Positions 1-7,321 of a stretch of 14,975 nucleotides of DNA are shown piece after piece. The translations under genes and the position numbers were made by a program. This DNA comes from CAYGZA01 sp964354135 (GTDB taxonomy: Bacteria > Planctomycetota > Planctomycetia > Pirellulales > Thermoguttaceae): contig CAYGZA010000157.1 in NCBI GenBank assembly GCA_964354135.1, positions 1 to 14,975 of the forward strand. Reading direction: 5' to 3'. Position 1 is the first letter of the stretch, and each line of letters begins with the position of its first letter. A model generated the notes under the pieces. That model made no database searches. It saw nothing but the letters and a program-made list of their open reading frames with translations, and was not told the origin of the DNA.

Positions 1-92
1 CTTACGCGGAGATGCTGGGGGTCGACGACTACATCCGGAAGCCCTTTCCCATGGACCGCCTGCTGGATAGTGTCCAGCGGCTCTTGGGGTAA
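1..92 (+). CDS. Response regulator receiver domain, C-terminal end (partial)
   Basis: The frame starting at position 3 is open from the left edge and gives 29 residues to a TAA at 90-92. It reads YAEMLGVDDYIRKPFPMDRL and then LDSVQRLLG. The A/G-x-D-D-Y-[IL]-x-K-P-F pattern is the beta5-alpha5 end of a CheY-like receiver domain. The lysine of KPF is the conserved residue that contacts the phosphoryl group on the phospho-acceptor aspartate, which lies outside the window. The protein stops right after the receiver's last helix, so the domain is either stand-alone or the C-terminal part of a hybrid kinase. The output domain, if any, would have to be N-terminal and unseen. The next gene is convergent, so nothing here belongs to its operon. 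Confidence 0.8.
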   Translation, partial: YAEMLGVDDYIRKPFPMDRLLDSVQRLLG

Positions 93-144
93 CGGCGGCC
101 CGGTGCCCCAAGAAAAACGATCCGTTCCGAACCCGGACACTGCC

Positions 145-1506
145 TCAGGCGTCGACCGGTGGCCGGGTCGGCTTCTTCTCGGGTCTGGCAGGGTCGCCGG
201 GGCCGGGAGTCTTCGCCGGTTCCTTGGCGGCGGGGGCCGGTTTCGATTCCTTCTTCGGCTCACGCGCCGGCTTTGGGGTAAGGATCAACGTCACCGGGGT
301 GCCCCGGGGCGGGATCCGTTCGGTGAAGCACTCGAACACCAGCTCGGCATCGGAGGAAGTGCTCTCGATCGGCAGGTCGAGCATCGCCGACGGGAAATTG
401 GAGACGCAGATCAGGTCCCCGTCGCGATCCGCTTGGTAGAGCATCTGGCCGGTGTGCGGATGTTTCCAGAGTCGGCTGCCGGCGAACACCCACGGATGCT
501 CCATTGCTTTCTTGGTCTTGGCGTCACGGACCCACTCCTGGGCCCGGGCCGTGCGACGGTTCCCCTTGGCATCTTTCCAGGCCACGGTGATCTCGATTTC
601 CGTCCCCTTGGCGGGGACGTAGGTCGGCTGGAACTGCACGGGGGAACCCGGCTCTGCCCCCACGGCCAAAAGCGCCGCGTGGATGAACGACGCCTTCGTA
701 GGCACTGCCACGATCGACTCGTGCTCCTTCGATGCCCGCAGGCAGGCGAAGAGTTCCAACGGGCATTCCCGGGCACAGACTGCGCCCACGACAACGACCT
801 GCTTGCGGTTGCGGTCGATCCAAACCGGATTGGGGCCGAGCTGCTTCAGATCGTCGGGTTTCTCGACCAGCGGGGGGCCCAGGTCCGGAAGCTTCTCCTG
901 CTCCGATTCTCCGGGCTGATCCTTGGGCTCGATTTCCGGGAACTCCGATCCGGGGGCCGGCTTCAGCGACTCCGGCTTGGCCTCGGGCGGCTCCCTTTTC
1001 TTCGTTCCCTTCGCCGGCTCGACCGGCTCCTTCGTGGTCTCCGCCGCGGTGAGAGAGCACCGGACCGAGGCAACCGCCTTGCCGCCGCTGGTGACCTCGA
1101 CGGTGTGCGTCAGCCGTCCGGGCCGCGTCACGCGGAACGTCAGGCCGATCCGCAGCGACTTCCCCGGGGCCAGGTCGGCAAGCGTTCGCTCGATCGGGCT
1201 TTGGCCCACGGCGTGCTCCAGGCCCGGGTCGAAGCGGTCGATCACCAGGAGTCCCGTGGCGGGCGTCTTGCCCGCGTTGCTCACCGTCAGCTCGAAGCTC
1301 ACCGTGCTGTCGACGAGGGTCTTGGCCGGACCGTCGACCTTGAGTTCCAGGCTTGGCGCCGGCTCGCTCTTCGCGCCGGCCTCACCGGCCGCCGATCCCG
1401 GTTTCTCAGCGGGCGCTCCAGCGGCTTGTGACGAGGCGATCCATAACAGCACCGCCGTCGCGGCGGCGGTGACCATCCAATGCTTGCGATGGGAGAGGAG
1501 TTCCAT
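145..1506 (-). CDS. Secreted DUF11-like / YdjY-domain protein
   Basis: This 453-residue protein starts at the ATG of MELLSHRKHW (1504-1506). The frame is open upstream to 2397, but that part is the antisense of another gene. An in-frame ATG nine codons upstream (MRGSST) is an alternative start. Residues 11-29 form a hydrophobic export signal (VTAAATAVLLWIASSQAAG). Residues about 53-152 look like a DUF11/CARDB-type immunoglobulin-like domain (SFELTVSNAGKTPATGLLV, then DLAPGKSLRIGLTFRV). Residues 155-225 are a P/E/K-rich linker. Residues 227-413 match my recollection of the YdjY domain (VWIDRNRKQVVVVGAVCARE, later HPWVFAGS, DGDLICVSNFPSAMLDLPI). The tail is P/K/E-rich and low in complexity. The likely place is the periplasm or cell surface. 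YdjY function is unknown. Domain calls are from pattern memory, not a search. Confidence 0.82.
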   Translation of the reverse strand: MELLSHRKHWMVTAAATAVLLWIASSQAAGAPAEKPGSAAGEAGAKSEPAPSLELKVDGPAKTLVDSTVSFELTVSNAGKTPATGLLVIDRFDPGLEHAVGQSPIERTLADLAPGKSLRIGLTFRVTRPGRLTHTVEVTSGGKAVASVRCSLTAAETTKEPVEPAKGTKKREPPEAKPESLKPAPGSEFPEIEPKDQPGESEQEKLPDLGPPLVEKPDDLKQLGPNPVWIDRNRKQVVVVGAVCARECPLELFACLRASKEHESIVAVPTKASFIHAALLAVGAEPGSPVQFQPTYVPAKGTEIEITVAWKDAKGNRRTARAQEWVRDAKTKKAMEHPWVFAGSRLWKHPHTGQMLYQADRDGDLICVSNFPSAMLDLPIESTSSDAELVFECFTERIPPRGTPVTLILTPKPAREPKKESKPAPAAKEPAKTPGPGDPARPEKKPTRPPVDA

Positions 1507-1657
1507 AGTCGACGACCCCCGCATACAATGTGCCGAACCATCCAGGTACCCCCAAGATACCCGCCAGCGGATCGGCGCATCAAGGGGCACCGCAGGGCGT
1601 TGCCTCGTCGGGATCGGCAGGGATCGACCGAGCGGCACTTGAGGAATCGGGATCAAC

Positions 1658-2581
1658 ATGGCGACAACCCCTTCGGCTGCGACGAGGAGATCGCGGCCCG
1701 CGTCCGTCCCTGGACTCGCAATCCGGCTGAAAGCGCTCTTTGGCTGGCATTCGCTCGGAACCGGGGCCTGGGACCTCGAGGTCTCTTTCGATGGCCGGCC
1801 GCTCATGCCCAGGGGCCGGTGGGAAGAGGTCTGTTGCGTCAGCGACGAGATCGTGGACCACCTCGATTTGGAGTTGAGTCTCAGCGAAGGCTTCCGGGTC
1901 GAGCGGCAACTCTTCCTGGCGCGAAAGGACCGCTTTCTGCTGTTGGCCGACGCCGTTCTCGGCAGCCGGCCGGGGCACCTGGAGTATCGCTGGCGGCTCC
2001 CACTCGGCCGGGGGATCTCCTTCCAGGGGGCTGAGGAGACTCGCGAAGGCGTGCTTTGCGGGAAGCGGCCGCGGGCCTTGGTTCTGCCGCTGGCCCTGCC
2101 GGAATGGCGGTGTGACCCGCAGCCCGGGTCATTGGCCCAGACCGACCGCGGGCTAAACGGGGACTCTCGATCGCGGGAGGGCGAGGCTCCCGCCGAGCCG
2201 AGCAAGAGCACCGGACTCACGGTCTCCGGTGCGGCTCCGCAGGGGCCTCGCCCTCCCGGAATCGCGCAAGGCTGCTTAGAACTCCGCCAGGAGGCCCAGG
2301 GAACGTGCCTTTTCGCGCCGCTTTTCGTCGACCTAGTGCCCCGGCGGTTTGCCCAGCCGTTTACCTGGCGGCAATTGACGGTGGCCGAGAACCTCACCGT
2401 TCAGCCTTGCGACGTGGCGGTCGGGTATCGGGTCCTGGTGGGAAAGCGGCAATGGCTGATCTACCGGGCCTTGGCCCGCAAGGCAAATCGCACCCTCCTG
2501 GGACACAACCTGTCGAGCGAGATGCTCGTGGCCCGGTTTGGCCGCAAGGGCGAGGTCAAGCCGCTCTTGGAGATGGAGTGA
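1658..2581 (+). CDS. Hypothetical protein with an in-frame hairpin-repeat insertion
   Basis: This is a 307-residue protein from ATG 1658. GAGGA about 12 bases upstream is a modest ribosome site. I do not recognise the family with certainty. The body is well-formed protein: WDLEVSFDGRPLMPRGRWEE, then a run of beta-like segments (ELELSLSEGFRVERQLFLAR, KDRFLLLADAVL). The C-terminal third reads LTVAENLTVQPCDVAVGYRV, QWLIYRALA and LVARFGRKGEVKPLLEME. It has no signal peptide and no membrane segment. It starts abruptly inside what looks like a beta-sandwich fold (residues 30-50), so it could be the C-terminal part of a larger ancestral protein; that is inference. Residues about 173-200 (REGEAPAEP, then SGAAPQGPRPPG) are encoded by a palindromic repeat and look foreign to the fold. 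Confidence 0.7.
   Translation: MATTPSAATRRSRPASVPGLAIRLKALFGWHSLGTGAWDLEVSFDGRPLMPRGRWEEVCCVSDEIVDHLDLELSLSEGFRVERQLFLARKDRFLLLADAVLGSRPGHLEYRWRLPLGRGISFQGAEETREGVLCGKRPRALVLPLALPEWRCDPQPGSLAQTDRGLNGDSRSREGEAPAEPSKSTGLTVSGAAPQGPRPPGIAQGCLELRQEAQGTCLFAPLFVDLVPRRFAQPFTWRQLTVAENLTVQPCDVAVGYRVLVGKRQWLIYRALARKANRTLLGHNLSSEMLVARFGRKGEVKPLLEME
2175..2257. repeat. GEAPAEP-type hairpin repeat inside a coding sequence
   Basis: The outer arms are 25 bases each, 2175-2199 and 2233-2257. They start GGGAGGGCGAGG and end CCTCGCCCTCCC, with 22 of 25 positions pairing. Inside them is a second perfect 8-base stem, GCACCGGA (2208-2215) with TCCGGTGC (2225-2232). The whole would fold as a long hairpin. The upper strand translates as REGEAPAEP and the lower as GSAGASPS, words I recall seeing scattered through planctomycete proteins. 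It behaves like a REP or small MITE-like element. Confidence 0.75.
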
Positions 2582-2597
2582 TCGCTCAAGAAACGCA

Positions 2598-2624
2598 ATG
2601 GGACCGGCTTTTCGCCAGTCCCAT
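2598..2624. terminator. Hairpin between convergent genes
   Basis: The arms ATGGGACCGGC (2598-2608) and GCCAGTCCCAT (2614-2624) pair over 11 positions with one mismatch around a TTTTC loop. The hairpin lies 17 bases after the upstream plus-strand gene and about 70 bases beyond the end of the minus-strand pilin gene. On the minus strand it is followed by TTGCGTTTCTTG, a loose T-rich stretch. On the plus strand no T run follows. It may end transcription from both sides. Confidence 0.5.
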
Positions 2625-2694
2625 CGTGCCTCCAACCCCGCGTCCTGGTCGTCCGGCCGATGCGCCCGACAACCGGAGACGGCGGGGCGGGTCT

Positions 2695-2874
2695 TCAGTT
2701 AAAAAAACCCACTGCCGTCAACCTCGTGATGATGCCCCCCCACATACCGCCCGTCTGAAAACCGACAGCTTGGATCGCGCTGATGATCCCCACGAGGATC
2801 AGCGCCAGCATCACCGCGTACTCCACCGCGGCGGTTCCGTCGTCATTTCGCAGAAACTGGAGAAAAGCGTTCAT
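2695..2874 (-). CDS. Flp/Fap-type (Tad) pilin, 59 residues
   Basis: The start is the ATG at 2872-2874 (MNAFLQFLRND). The frame is open upstream for another 48 codons, but the added sequence is arginine-rich and not pilin-like. The motif NDDGTAAVEYAVMLALILVG is a class IV-b Flp prepilin signature: a short leader, a glycine cleaved by the TadV-type peptidase, then T-A-A-V-E-Y with the conserved glutamate at +5 and tyrosine at +6, and a hydrophobic helix through about residue 42. The mature protein would be about 46 residues, normal for Flp pilins, which assemble into adhesion fibres. No tad assembly genes (cpaB, rcpA, tadA-C) are in this window, so the gene is either an orphan or served by a distant cluster. 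The ribosome site is weak (GGGTG). Confidence 0.85.
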   Translation of the reverse strand: MNAFLQFLRNDDGTAAVEYAVMLALILVGIISAIQAVGFQTGGMWGGIITRLTAVGFFN

Positions 2875-3055
2875 AGTACACCCAAGACGCAAAAGGCGCC
2901 ACTGGCGTCTTCTCGGTGGGAATCCCCGCGCCGGGGCGCCGGCCCGAAACGTGACCTCCCGCCGGGAATCGGCTTGTAGCCCCTTGATCAGTTGGAACTG
3001 CTCAGTTGGAAACGCCAAGATAAGAGACCTTCCACACTTGGCAGGTCTACTGAAA
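2875..3055. other. Pilin leader region, no gene seen
   Basis: This is about 180 bases between the pilin start and the tandem repeat. An arginine-rich open frame runs through part of it but shows no protein character. No clear promoter or hairpin was found here. The leader is long for a 59-residue gene if transcription starts at the repeats. Confidence 0.4.
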
Positions 3056-3124
3056 CCCTACTTCACCCTTGGGTTTTGTCAAATCGTCAACCCTACCTCA
3101 CCCGGGGATTCTGTCAAATCGTCA
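3056..3124. repeat. Tandem 35-bp direct repeat upstream of the pilin gene
   Basis: There are two copies, 3056-3089 and 3091-3124, 34 bases each with 29 identical. Both start CCCTAC and end TGTCAAATCGTCA. On the minus strand each copy has TTGACA or TTGACAG followed after 16 bases by TAGGGT, which is a good -35 box with a poor -10. Within the first copy AAACCC and GGGTTT can also pair. The last three bases overlap the stop of the pseudokinase gene. The repeat sits about 180-250 bases upstream of the pilin start. Confidence 0.75.
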
Positions 3125-5473
3125 CGGCCGCCGCCGCGGGAGCCGCTTCGGATCGACGCCGGGGGGGTCGGCCGACGTCATGGGGGCCTGCCATCGCACA
3201 AGCTGATGCGACTCAGCGCTGTCCGGCACGTCTCCGGTAAACTCGACCTCACCCCGCACCAAGCCGGCAATCGTCACGGAAGCGTCGTCCAGCGGCTGCG
3301 ACGGGCCCTCGGGCCGCTCCCACCGCGCAACGGCCACCCCGGGCGACACCAGCGACCCCTGGCCGCTCCAGCGGAGGCGACGGAAGAGCCGCTCCGGCGA
3401 ATCGGCGCCCGCGAAGCGGATGATCGCCGGGGGACTGTCCGGCGCCAGCACGCAGCCGTCGGCCTCGATGACAATGCTCCCCGGCGCCTCTTCCATCCGG
3501 GCATAGCGGCACTCCAGGAGCGGTCCGCCGTTGCGGACAGTCACGTGCGCAAGTCGAATCGCGACCGGCTCGTCCGCCTTCGGGCAGTGCCCCAGCCGCA
3601 CCAACGGGCCGGGACTGAGGTGCAGCGTGTTGATGAGCTCCACCGCGACCGCGCCGTTGGTCGGACAGACAATCCCGGCGTTCCCTCCCCGGAACACGCA
3701 GTCGGTTAGCCGCAGGTGCCCGGCGGGCAAGGCGAGCTGGCCGGCATCGCCTTCCGTCGGCTGGCGCCAGAGGATACCGGCCGGGGCCGAAGCCGCGGCC
3801 TTGCCCGGCTGGAAAGAGCAACCGCGGAACTCGGCCCGCGAAGCGCGAAGCTGGAGGATCGCCTCTTGTTGGCCTTCTTCGGAAGACGTGCCTTTCTCTG
3901 GGGCCGCGGGCCCGGAGACTTCCCAGACAAAGTCGATGTTCTCGAAACGAACGTCCTCCCGCTCGACGACTAATCCGCCCGAAGGAACAATCACCAGCGG
4001 GCGGTTTCTCTCCTCCCCGCGCACCACCTGCCCGGGCCGCAGTTCGAGCCGTTCCAACCGATGGGGCTGATCCCCGCGCAGGATGTGATCGGTCTGCTCG
4101 GCTGAAGCCGGGGTGTTGCGCGCGGCAGCACGGGCCCGTTTTTCACGGTCTTGTGTCCCGCTGTTCCCGCGGTCATGCGCCTGCTCGGCGCGTGCGGCCT
4201 TTTCTTTCGCTGAGTCCTTCGCAAGGATGCTCACTTTCGCGGGGATGCTCGCCGCGGTTTGGAGAGTCTCCCCACGCGGAAGGGCCCAAACGATCGCCAA
4301 TAGCGCCAGGGCCCCGGCGGCAACGGCAGCCCGCCGGGGAGTGATTCTCATCCGCGCTATTAGATCGCTCGGTTCCGCGTGACCCCGCGGCCGAAATCCG
4401 GCCCTGCCCGCGCAGCGAGCCAATGCCTTTCTCCCCTCGTAGGCGGGCGGGCCGAGCATGGCAGCCAGAGCAGCTATCGACTTCGGCCGATCGGCGCGGC
4501 TTCGTCTGACGCACGCCGCCACGACGTTGGCCAGCGCTTCCGGGGTTTCGGGGGCCAGCCGACGGACGTCGGCGATTCGGGCTGTCCGGATCCCCTTCAA
4601 TTTTGCCTGCCCATCACCCCCTGCAATGGGAGGACGGCCGGTCAGAAGGTGCCACCACAGGCAGCCGCAGGCGTAGATGTCGCTCGCCGCATCCGGGGGT
4701 GTCCCGGCCTCGACCCGCTCGGGGGCCAGGGTGTCGAAATCCTCCGGCGGAAGATCGGCGTGGGCATAACCTTCTACCGGCCGGATGGCCCCCCGGAGAC
4801 CGGGCAACAGCAACGCCACTTCGGCCGATGGCGTGAGCAACAACCCTCCGGCACTGATGCCGCCGTGCAAAATCCGGGCTTCTTCCATAGCGGCCAGCGC
4901 AGCCGCCATTTGTCGGGCGATTTCCATCACGACTTCCGGCGGAAAACGTCCGTTGTGGACCAGCCACTCAGCGGCAGTCCGCCCGGGGACGTGCCTGGCG
5001 GCGGCCCAAACCCGGCGTTCGTCCTGGCCCGCGGCCTCAATCGGAACGACCCGCGGGTCGGCGATGCCCCGACCCCGTGCCGCGAGGGTCTCCAGGCGGC
5101 GCAAGACCTCGGGCGATTCGCTCTCGCCGGGCTCGGCGACTGCCAGGTGGGCCATCTTTCCGGTTTCCGCATGCCGGGCCAAGTACCAACTCGCGTAGCC
5201 GGGCGAAGGAAGCCGGCGGCAGAGAAGATACGGCCCCACGCGGAGGGCGTCACCCCGCCCGGCATTCATCTCCGCTGCCTGGAAGGAGGTCAGGGCTCGG
5301 GCCTGCGACAAGGCATCGACCCAGACCGATTCAAGAAGGGGCAATCCCCGGGCCAGGCGACGCGCCCGCCGAGCTGCCGCCCGGACCTGAGTGGCACTGG
5401 CCAGCTTGAGCCGTTCCAGCCGTTCGACGAGCTGTTTTGGGGGGCCTTCCCGCATGGGGCGATGCTCTAACAC
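3122..5473 (-). CDS. Membrane pseudokinase fused to a beta-helix-like outer domain
   Basis: This is a 783-residue protein from a GTG start; the ATG seven codons in (MREGPPK) is equally possible. Residues 11-80 are an N-terminal helical segment like those before planctomycete Ser/Thr kinases (LTSFQAAEMNAGRGDALRVGPYLL). Residues 80-340 keep a protein-kinase layout but have lost the chemistry. The VAIK lysine is absent (AHLAVAE). HRDxKxxN is HGGISAGG (H203, with D to G205, K to S207 and N to G210). DFG is LPG (D to L223). The structural landmarks APE (250-252) and the alpha-F aspartate in SDIYACG (D265) remain. Residues 382-398 are a transmembrane helix (AAVAAGALALLAIVWAL). After a charged linker, residues 465-750 resemble a right-handed parallel beta-helix (VRFENIDFVWEV, HLRLTDCVFRGGNAGIVC, VELINTLHLSPGPLVRLG). 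The kinase-like part would be cytoplasmic and the helix outside. It probably senses or scaffolds rather than phosphorylates. Confidence 0.85.
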   Translation of the reverse strand: MLEHRPMREGPPKQLVERLERLKLASATQVRAAARRARRLARGLPLLESVWVDALSQARALTSFQAAEMNAGRGDALRVGPYLLCRRLPSPGYASWYLARHAETGKMAHLAVAEPGESESPEVLRRLETLAARGRGIADPRVVPIEAAGQDERRVWAAARHVPGRTAAEWLVHNGRFPPEVVMEIARQMAAALAAMEEARILHGGISAGGLLLTPSAEVALLLPGLRGAIRPVEGYAHADLPPEDFDTLAPERVEAGTPPDAASDIYACGCLWWHLLTGRPPIAGGDGQAKLKGIRTARIADVRRLAPETPEALANVVAACVRRSRADRPKSIAALAAMLGPPAYEGRKALARCAGRAGFRPRGHAEPSDLIARMRITPRRAAVAAGALALLAIVWALPRGETLQTAASIPAKVSILAKDSAKEKAARAEQAHDRGNSGTQDREKRARAAARNTPASAEQTDHILRGDQPHRLERLELRPGQVVRGEERNRPLVIVPSGGLVVEREDVRFENIDFVWEVSGPAAPEKGTSSEEGQQEAILQLRASRAEFRGCSFQPGKAAASAPAGILWRQPTEGDAGQLALPAGHLRLTDCVFRGGNAGIVCPTNGAVAVELINTLHLSPGPLVRLGHCPKADEPVAIRLAHVTVRNGGPLLECRYARMEEAPGSIVIEADGCVLAPDSPPAIIRFAGADSPERLFRRLRWSGQGSLVSPGVAVARWERPEGPSQPLDDASVTIAGLVRGEVEFTGDVPDSAESHQLVRWQAPMTSADPPGVDPKRLPRRRP

Positions 5474-5607
5474 ATTCCGCGTGGGCGGACAAGGCCAAAC
5501 TCATCGTAACGGGGGGCATGGTCCGGTCGTGCCGCCATGCCCGGGGATTCCGGTCACCAAGAACGGGAGCGGCGGTGCTGCGGACGGCCCGACGGAACGC
5601 GACATGT

Positions 5608-6582
5608 CTACTCGAAGCGGACGGCGATCTTGCCGCCCAGGTCCAACAGGCGCCGCCGGGCCTTGTCGTACTCTTCGGCGTTGGCCATGTGCTCGATCAT
5701 CAGCGGCACGTCGCCCGCTAGCGCGGCCAGCCGCTTCAGGTACGTGGCGAAGTCGATCGTCCCCTCCCCGACCGTCACTTCAACGAAATGGAGGTTCATC
5801 TCCACCTTCCAGGCGAGGTCCTTGGCGTGGCAACTGGCGATCCACGGCCCGAGCTTGTCGAAACACTCGTTCAACAGGTCCGTCGTGCGGTAGTACCGCT
5901 CGGGCGAATTGATCGCATTGCACGGGTCCAGGTGTACCCCGAACGCCGGCCGGTCCACCGCCTTGATGAGTCTCAGGTACGAATCGGGGCCCTCGGGAAT
6001 GGCCCAGCCCATCATCTCGTAGCAGAACTTCGCCCGCTTGGGCTTCACGGCGTCGATGATCTTGCGGGCGTTTTCCACAACGGCGTCGAAGAACTTCGGG
6101 GAGAGATTGTCCGGGTGCGGCCCGTACCATTCCTTCGTGCTGAAGGAGCCGGCGATGTCGACGCAGCAGCGGGCGCCGATTGCCTCGGCCAGGGCGAGCC
6201 CCTCGGTGACGAGCTTCAGGTTGGCGGCCCGCTTGGCGGGATCGGCATCGAGCAGGTTGACCCAGCGGCCCACTTCGGCGATGGCCACGTCGTGCTTCTT
6301 GAAGGCGGCCTCGAAGTCGCGGATCTTCTCCGTCTCGTTGAGCCCCACGCCGGGGCAATAGGCGGCCCGGTATCCGAGTTTCCGATGGGCCAGCGCCAAA
6401 CCTTCCGGGTCCGACGGCGCCCCAAAGACCGGCCCGCCCAAGCGGACGGCCTTCGGTTGGCCCGTGGGCGCCGCGGGCTCGGCCAGCAGTTGTCTCATCG
6501 CCGTCGCGGCGGCAGTTGTGGCGACGGCAGTGCCGGCAACGCGCCGGAGGAATCGCCGGCGATCGAAGCTTGTAGCGTTCAT
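5608..6582 (-). CDS. Tat-exported sugar phosphate isomerase/epimerase-like protein
   Basis: This is a 324-residue protein. The N-terminus carries a twin-arginine signal (DRRRFLRRVAGTAVATTAAA, residues 7-26), so it is exported folded. The rest fits a xylose-isomerase-like TIM barrel (AP endonuclease 2 family). Likely metal and catalytic residues are E189 in CYEMMGW, H217 and D219 in FGVHLDPCNAI, H252 in SCHAKD and E297 in MIEHMAN, close to the barrel ends where this family binds a divalent metal. The substrate is unknown; such proteins act on keto or aldo sugars and cyclitols. It is divergent from the exported protein and oxidoreductase at 6773-8641. Epimerase-like and Gfo/Idh/MocA proteins often occur together in sugar breakdown, so a shared sugar pathway is plausible. 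Confidence 0.88.
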   Translation of the reverse strand: MNATSFDRRRFLRRVAGTAVATTAAATAMRQLLAEPAAPTGQPKAVRLGGPVFGAPSDPEGLALAHRKLGYRAAYCPGVGLNETEKIRDFEAAFKKHDVAIAEVGRWVNLLDADPAKRAANLKLVTEGLALAEAIGARCCVDIAGSFSTKEWYGPHPDNLSPKFFDAVVENARKIIDAVKPKRAKFCYEMMGWAIPEGPDSYLRLIKAVDRPAFGVHLDPCNAINSPERYYRTTDLLNECFDKLGPWIASCHAKDLAWKVEMNLHFVEVTVGEGTIDFATYLKRLAALAGDVPLMIEHMANAEEYDKARRRLLDLGGKIAVRFE

Positions 6583-6625
6583 CGCATCACTCCCGCACTT
6601 GGATCAGTCGGTTTCAATCACTATT

Positions 6626-6650
6626 CTCTCCCGTCGACGGGCGAGGGGAG
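6626..6650 (-). repeat. CTCCCCTCGCCC-type hairpin repeat, copy 1
   Basis: Read on the minus strand this is CTCCCCTCGCCC, a short centre, then CGGGAGAG. It contains the perfect palindrome CCCGTCGACGGG (6630-6641). The sequence matches the hairpin at 8762-8794 in the opposite orientation. It lies in the shared promoter region of two divergent genes and could act on either. Confidence 0.6.
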
Positions 6651-6653
6651 TTG

Positions 6654-6683
6654 TTGTCGGACGACCGGCATCCATAGTACAAT
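6654..6683 (+). promoter_or_regulatory. Candidate sigma-70 type promoter
   Basis: TTGTCG (6654-6659) and TACAAT (6678-6683) are 18 bases apart and match the -35 and -10 consensus at 4 and 5 of 6 positions. The promoter would drive the exported-protein/oxidoreductase pair with a leader of about 85 bases. The hairpin repeat ends just upstream of the -35. Confidence 0.4.
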
Positions 6684-6772
6684 CGAGCCGCGGGTGTGTC
6701 GAGACTTGCTCAGCCGGACAGCCGGTGCTCGATCGGGCTGTGTTCCGCGGGGACCGAACGGGGGGACAACGC

Positions 6773-7306
6773 ATGTCCAGGCTTACCGCGTTCGTCGCAT
6801 TGGTGATGGCATGCGCGCTGGCGCCTGCCGCGGAGTGGAAGGAGTTCACTTCGCAGCCCGGCGGCTTCTCGGTCACGTTCCCCAAGGAGCCGAAGCACCT
6901 TACCCGGAATGCGACGACCGCACTCGGAAAGCTGACAACGCACCTTTTTGTCGTGGAAATCGAGAACGGCCGCGTGACGTATCTCGTAGCCTATGCCGAC
7001 TACCCCGTGGAGCTTGCCGCCAGCGACGCGCAGAAGGCCAGGGTGCTCGACGGGGTCCGCCACGGCGCGATCAAGGCCGTCAAGGGGGGCCTCACCATGC
7101 AGCGGGACCTGGAGCTGGCGGGCAACCCCGGCCGGGAGTTCGCGTTCACTCACGAATCGCGGCAAGGCAAGGGAACCGTACACAACCGCGTCTACCTCGT
7201 CGGGCGCCGCCTCTACCAGTTGAAGGTCGTTCACGTGGGCGACGCACCGCTGGACCCTAAAGACGTCGATAAGTTCTTCGCTTCTTTCAAGCTCGCTGCG
7301 AAGTGA
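6773..7306 (+). CDS. Small exported hypothetical protein
   Basis: This is a 177-residue protein from ATG 6773, chosen because GGGGGGAC lies 6-13 bases upstream and a signal peptide follows at once (SRLTAFVALVMACALAPAAE, cleavage likely after APA). An upstream extension in frame exists but lacks both marks. The mature part (WKEFTSQPGGFSVTFPKEPK, then TTHLFVVEIENGRVTYLVAY) resembles small planctomycete exported proteins with a PsbP-like fold: an opening F-S-V-x-F-P-x-x-P, a mid segment with AYADYP, and a C-terminal FFASFKL. That comparison is from memory. Its function is unknown. It ends 15 bases before the oxidoreductase gene, so the two are probably co-transcribed. Confidence 0.82.
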   Translation: MSRLTAFVALVMACALAPAAEWKEFTSQPGGFSVTFPKEPKHLTRNATTALGKLTTHLFVVEIENGRVTYLVAYADYPVELAASDAQKARVLDGVRHGAIKAVKGGLTMQRDLELAGNPGREFAFTHESRQGKGTVHNRVYLVGRRLYQLKVVHVGDAPLDPKDVDKFFASFKLAAK

Positions 7307-7321
7307 TGGAGATCGGCCGGC

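Noticed and set aside
70..1431. Open plus-strand frame of 453 codons opposite the YdjY-type gene
   Set aside because: It is arginine, glycine and leucine rich with no fold pattern and lies antisense to a gene with a signal peptide and recognisable domains. High GC keeps antisense frames open.
1507..2397. Upstream extension of the YdjY-type gene frame on the minus strand
   Set aside because: The added residues are R/S/P-rich, cross the antisense of the 1658 gene and precede a clear signal peptide start.
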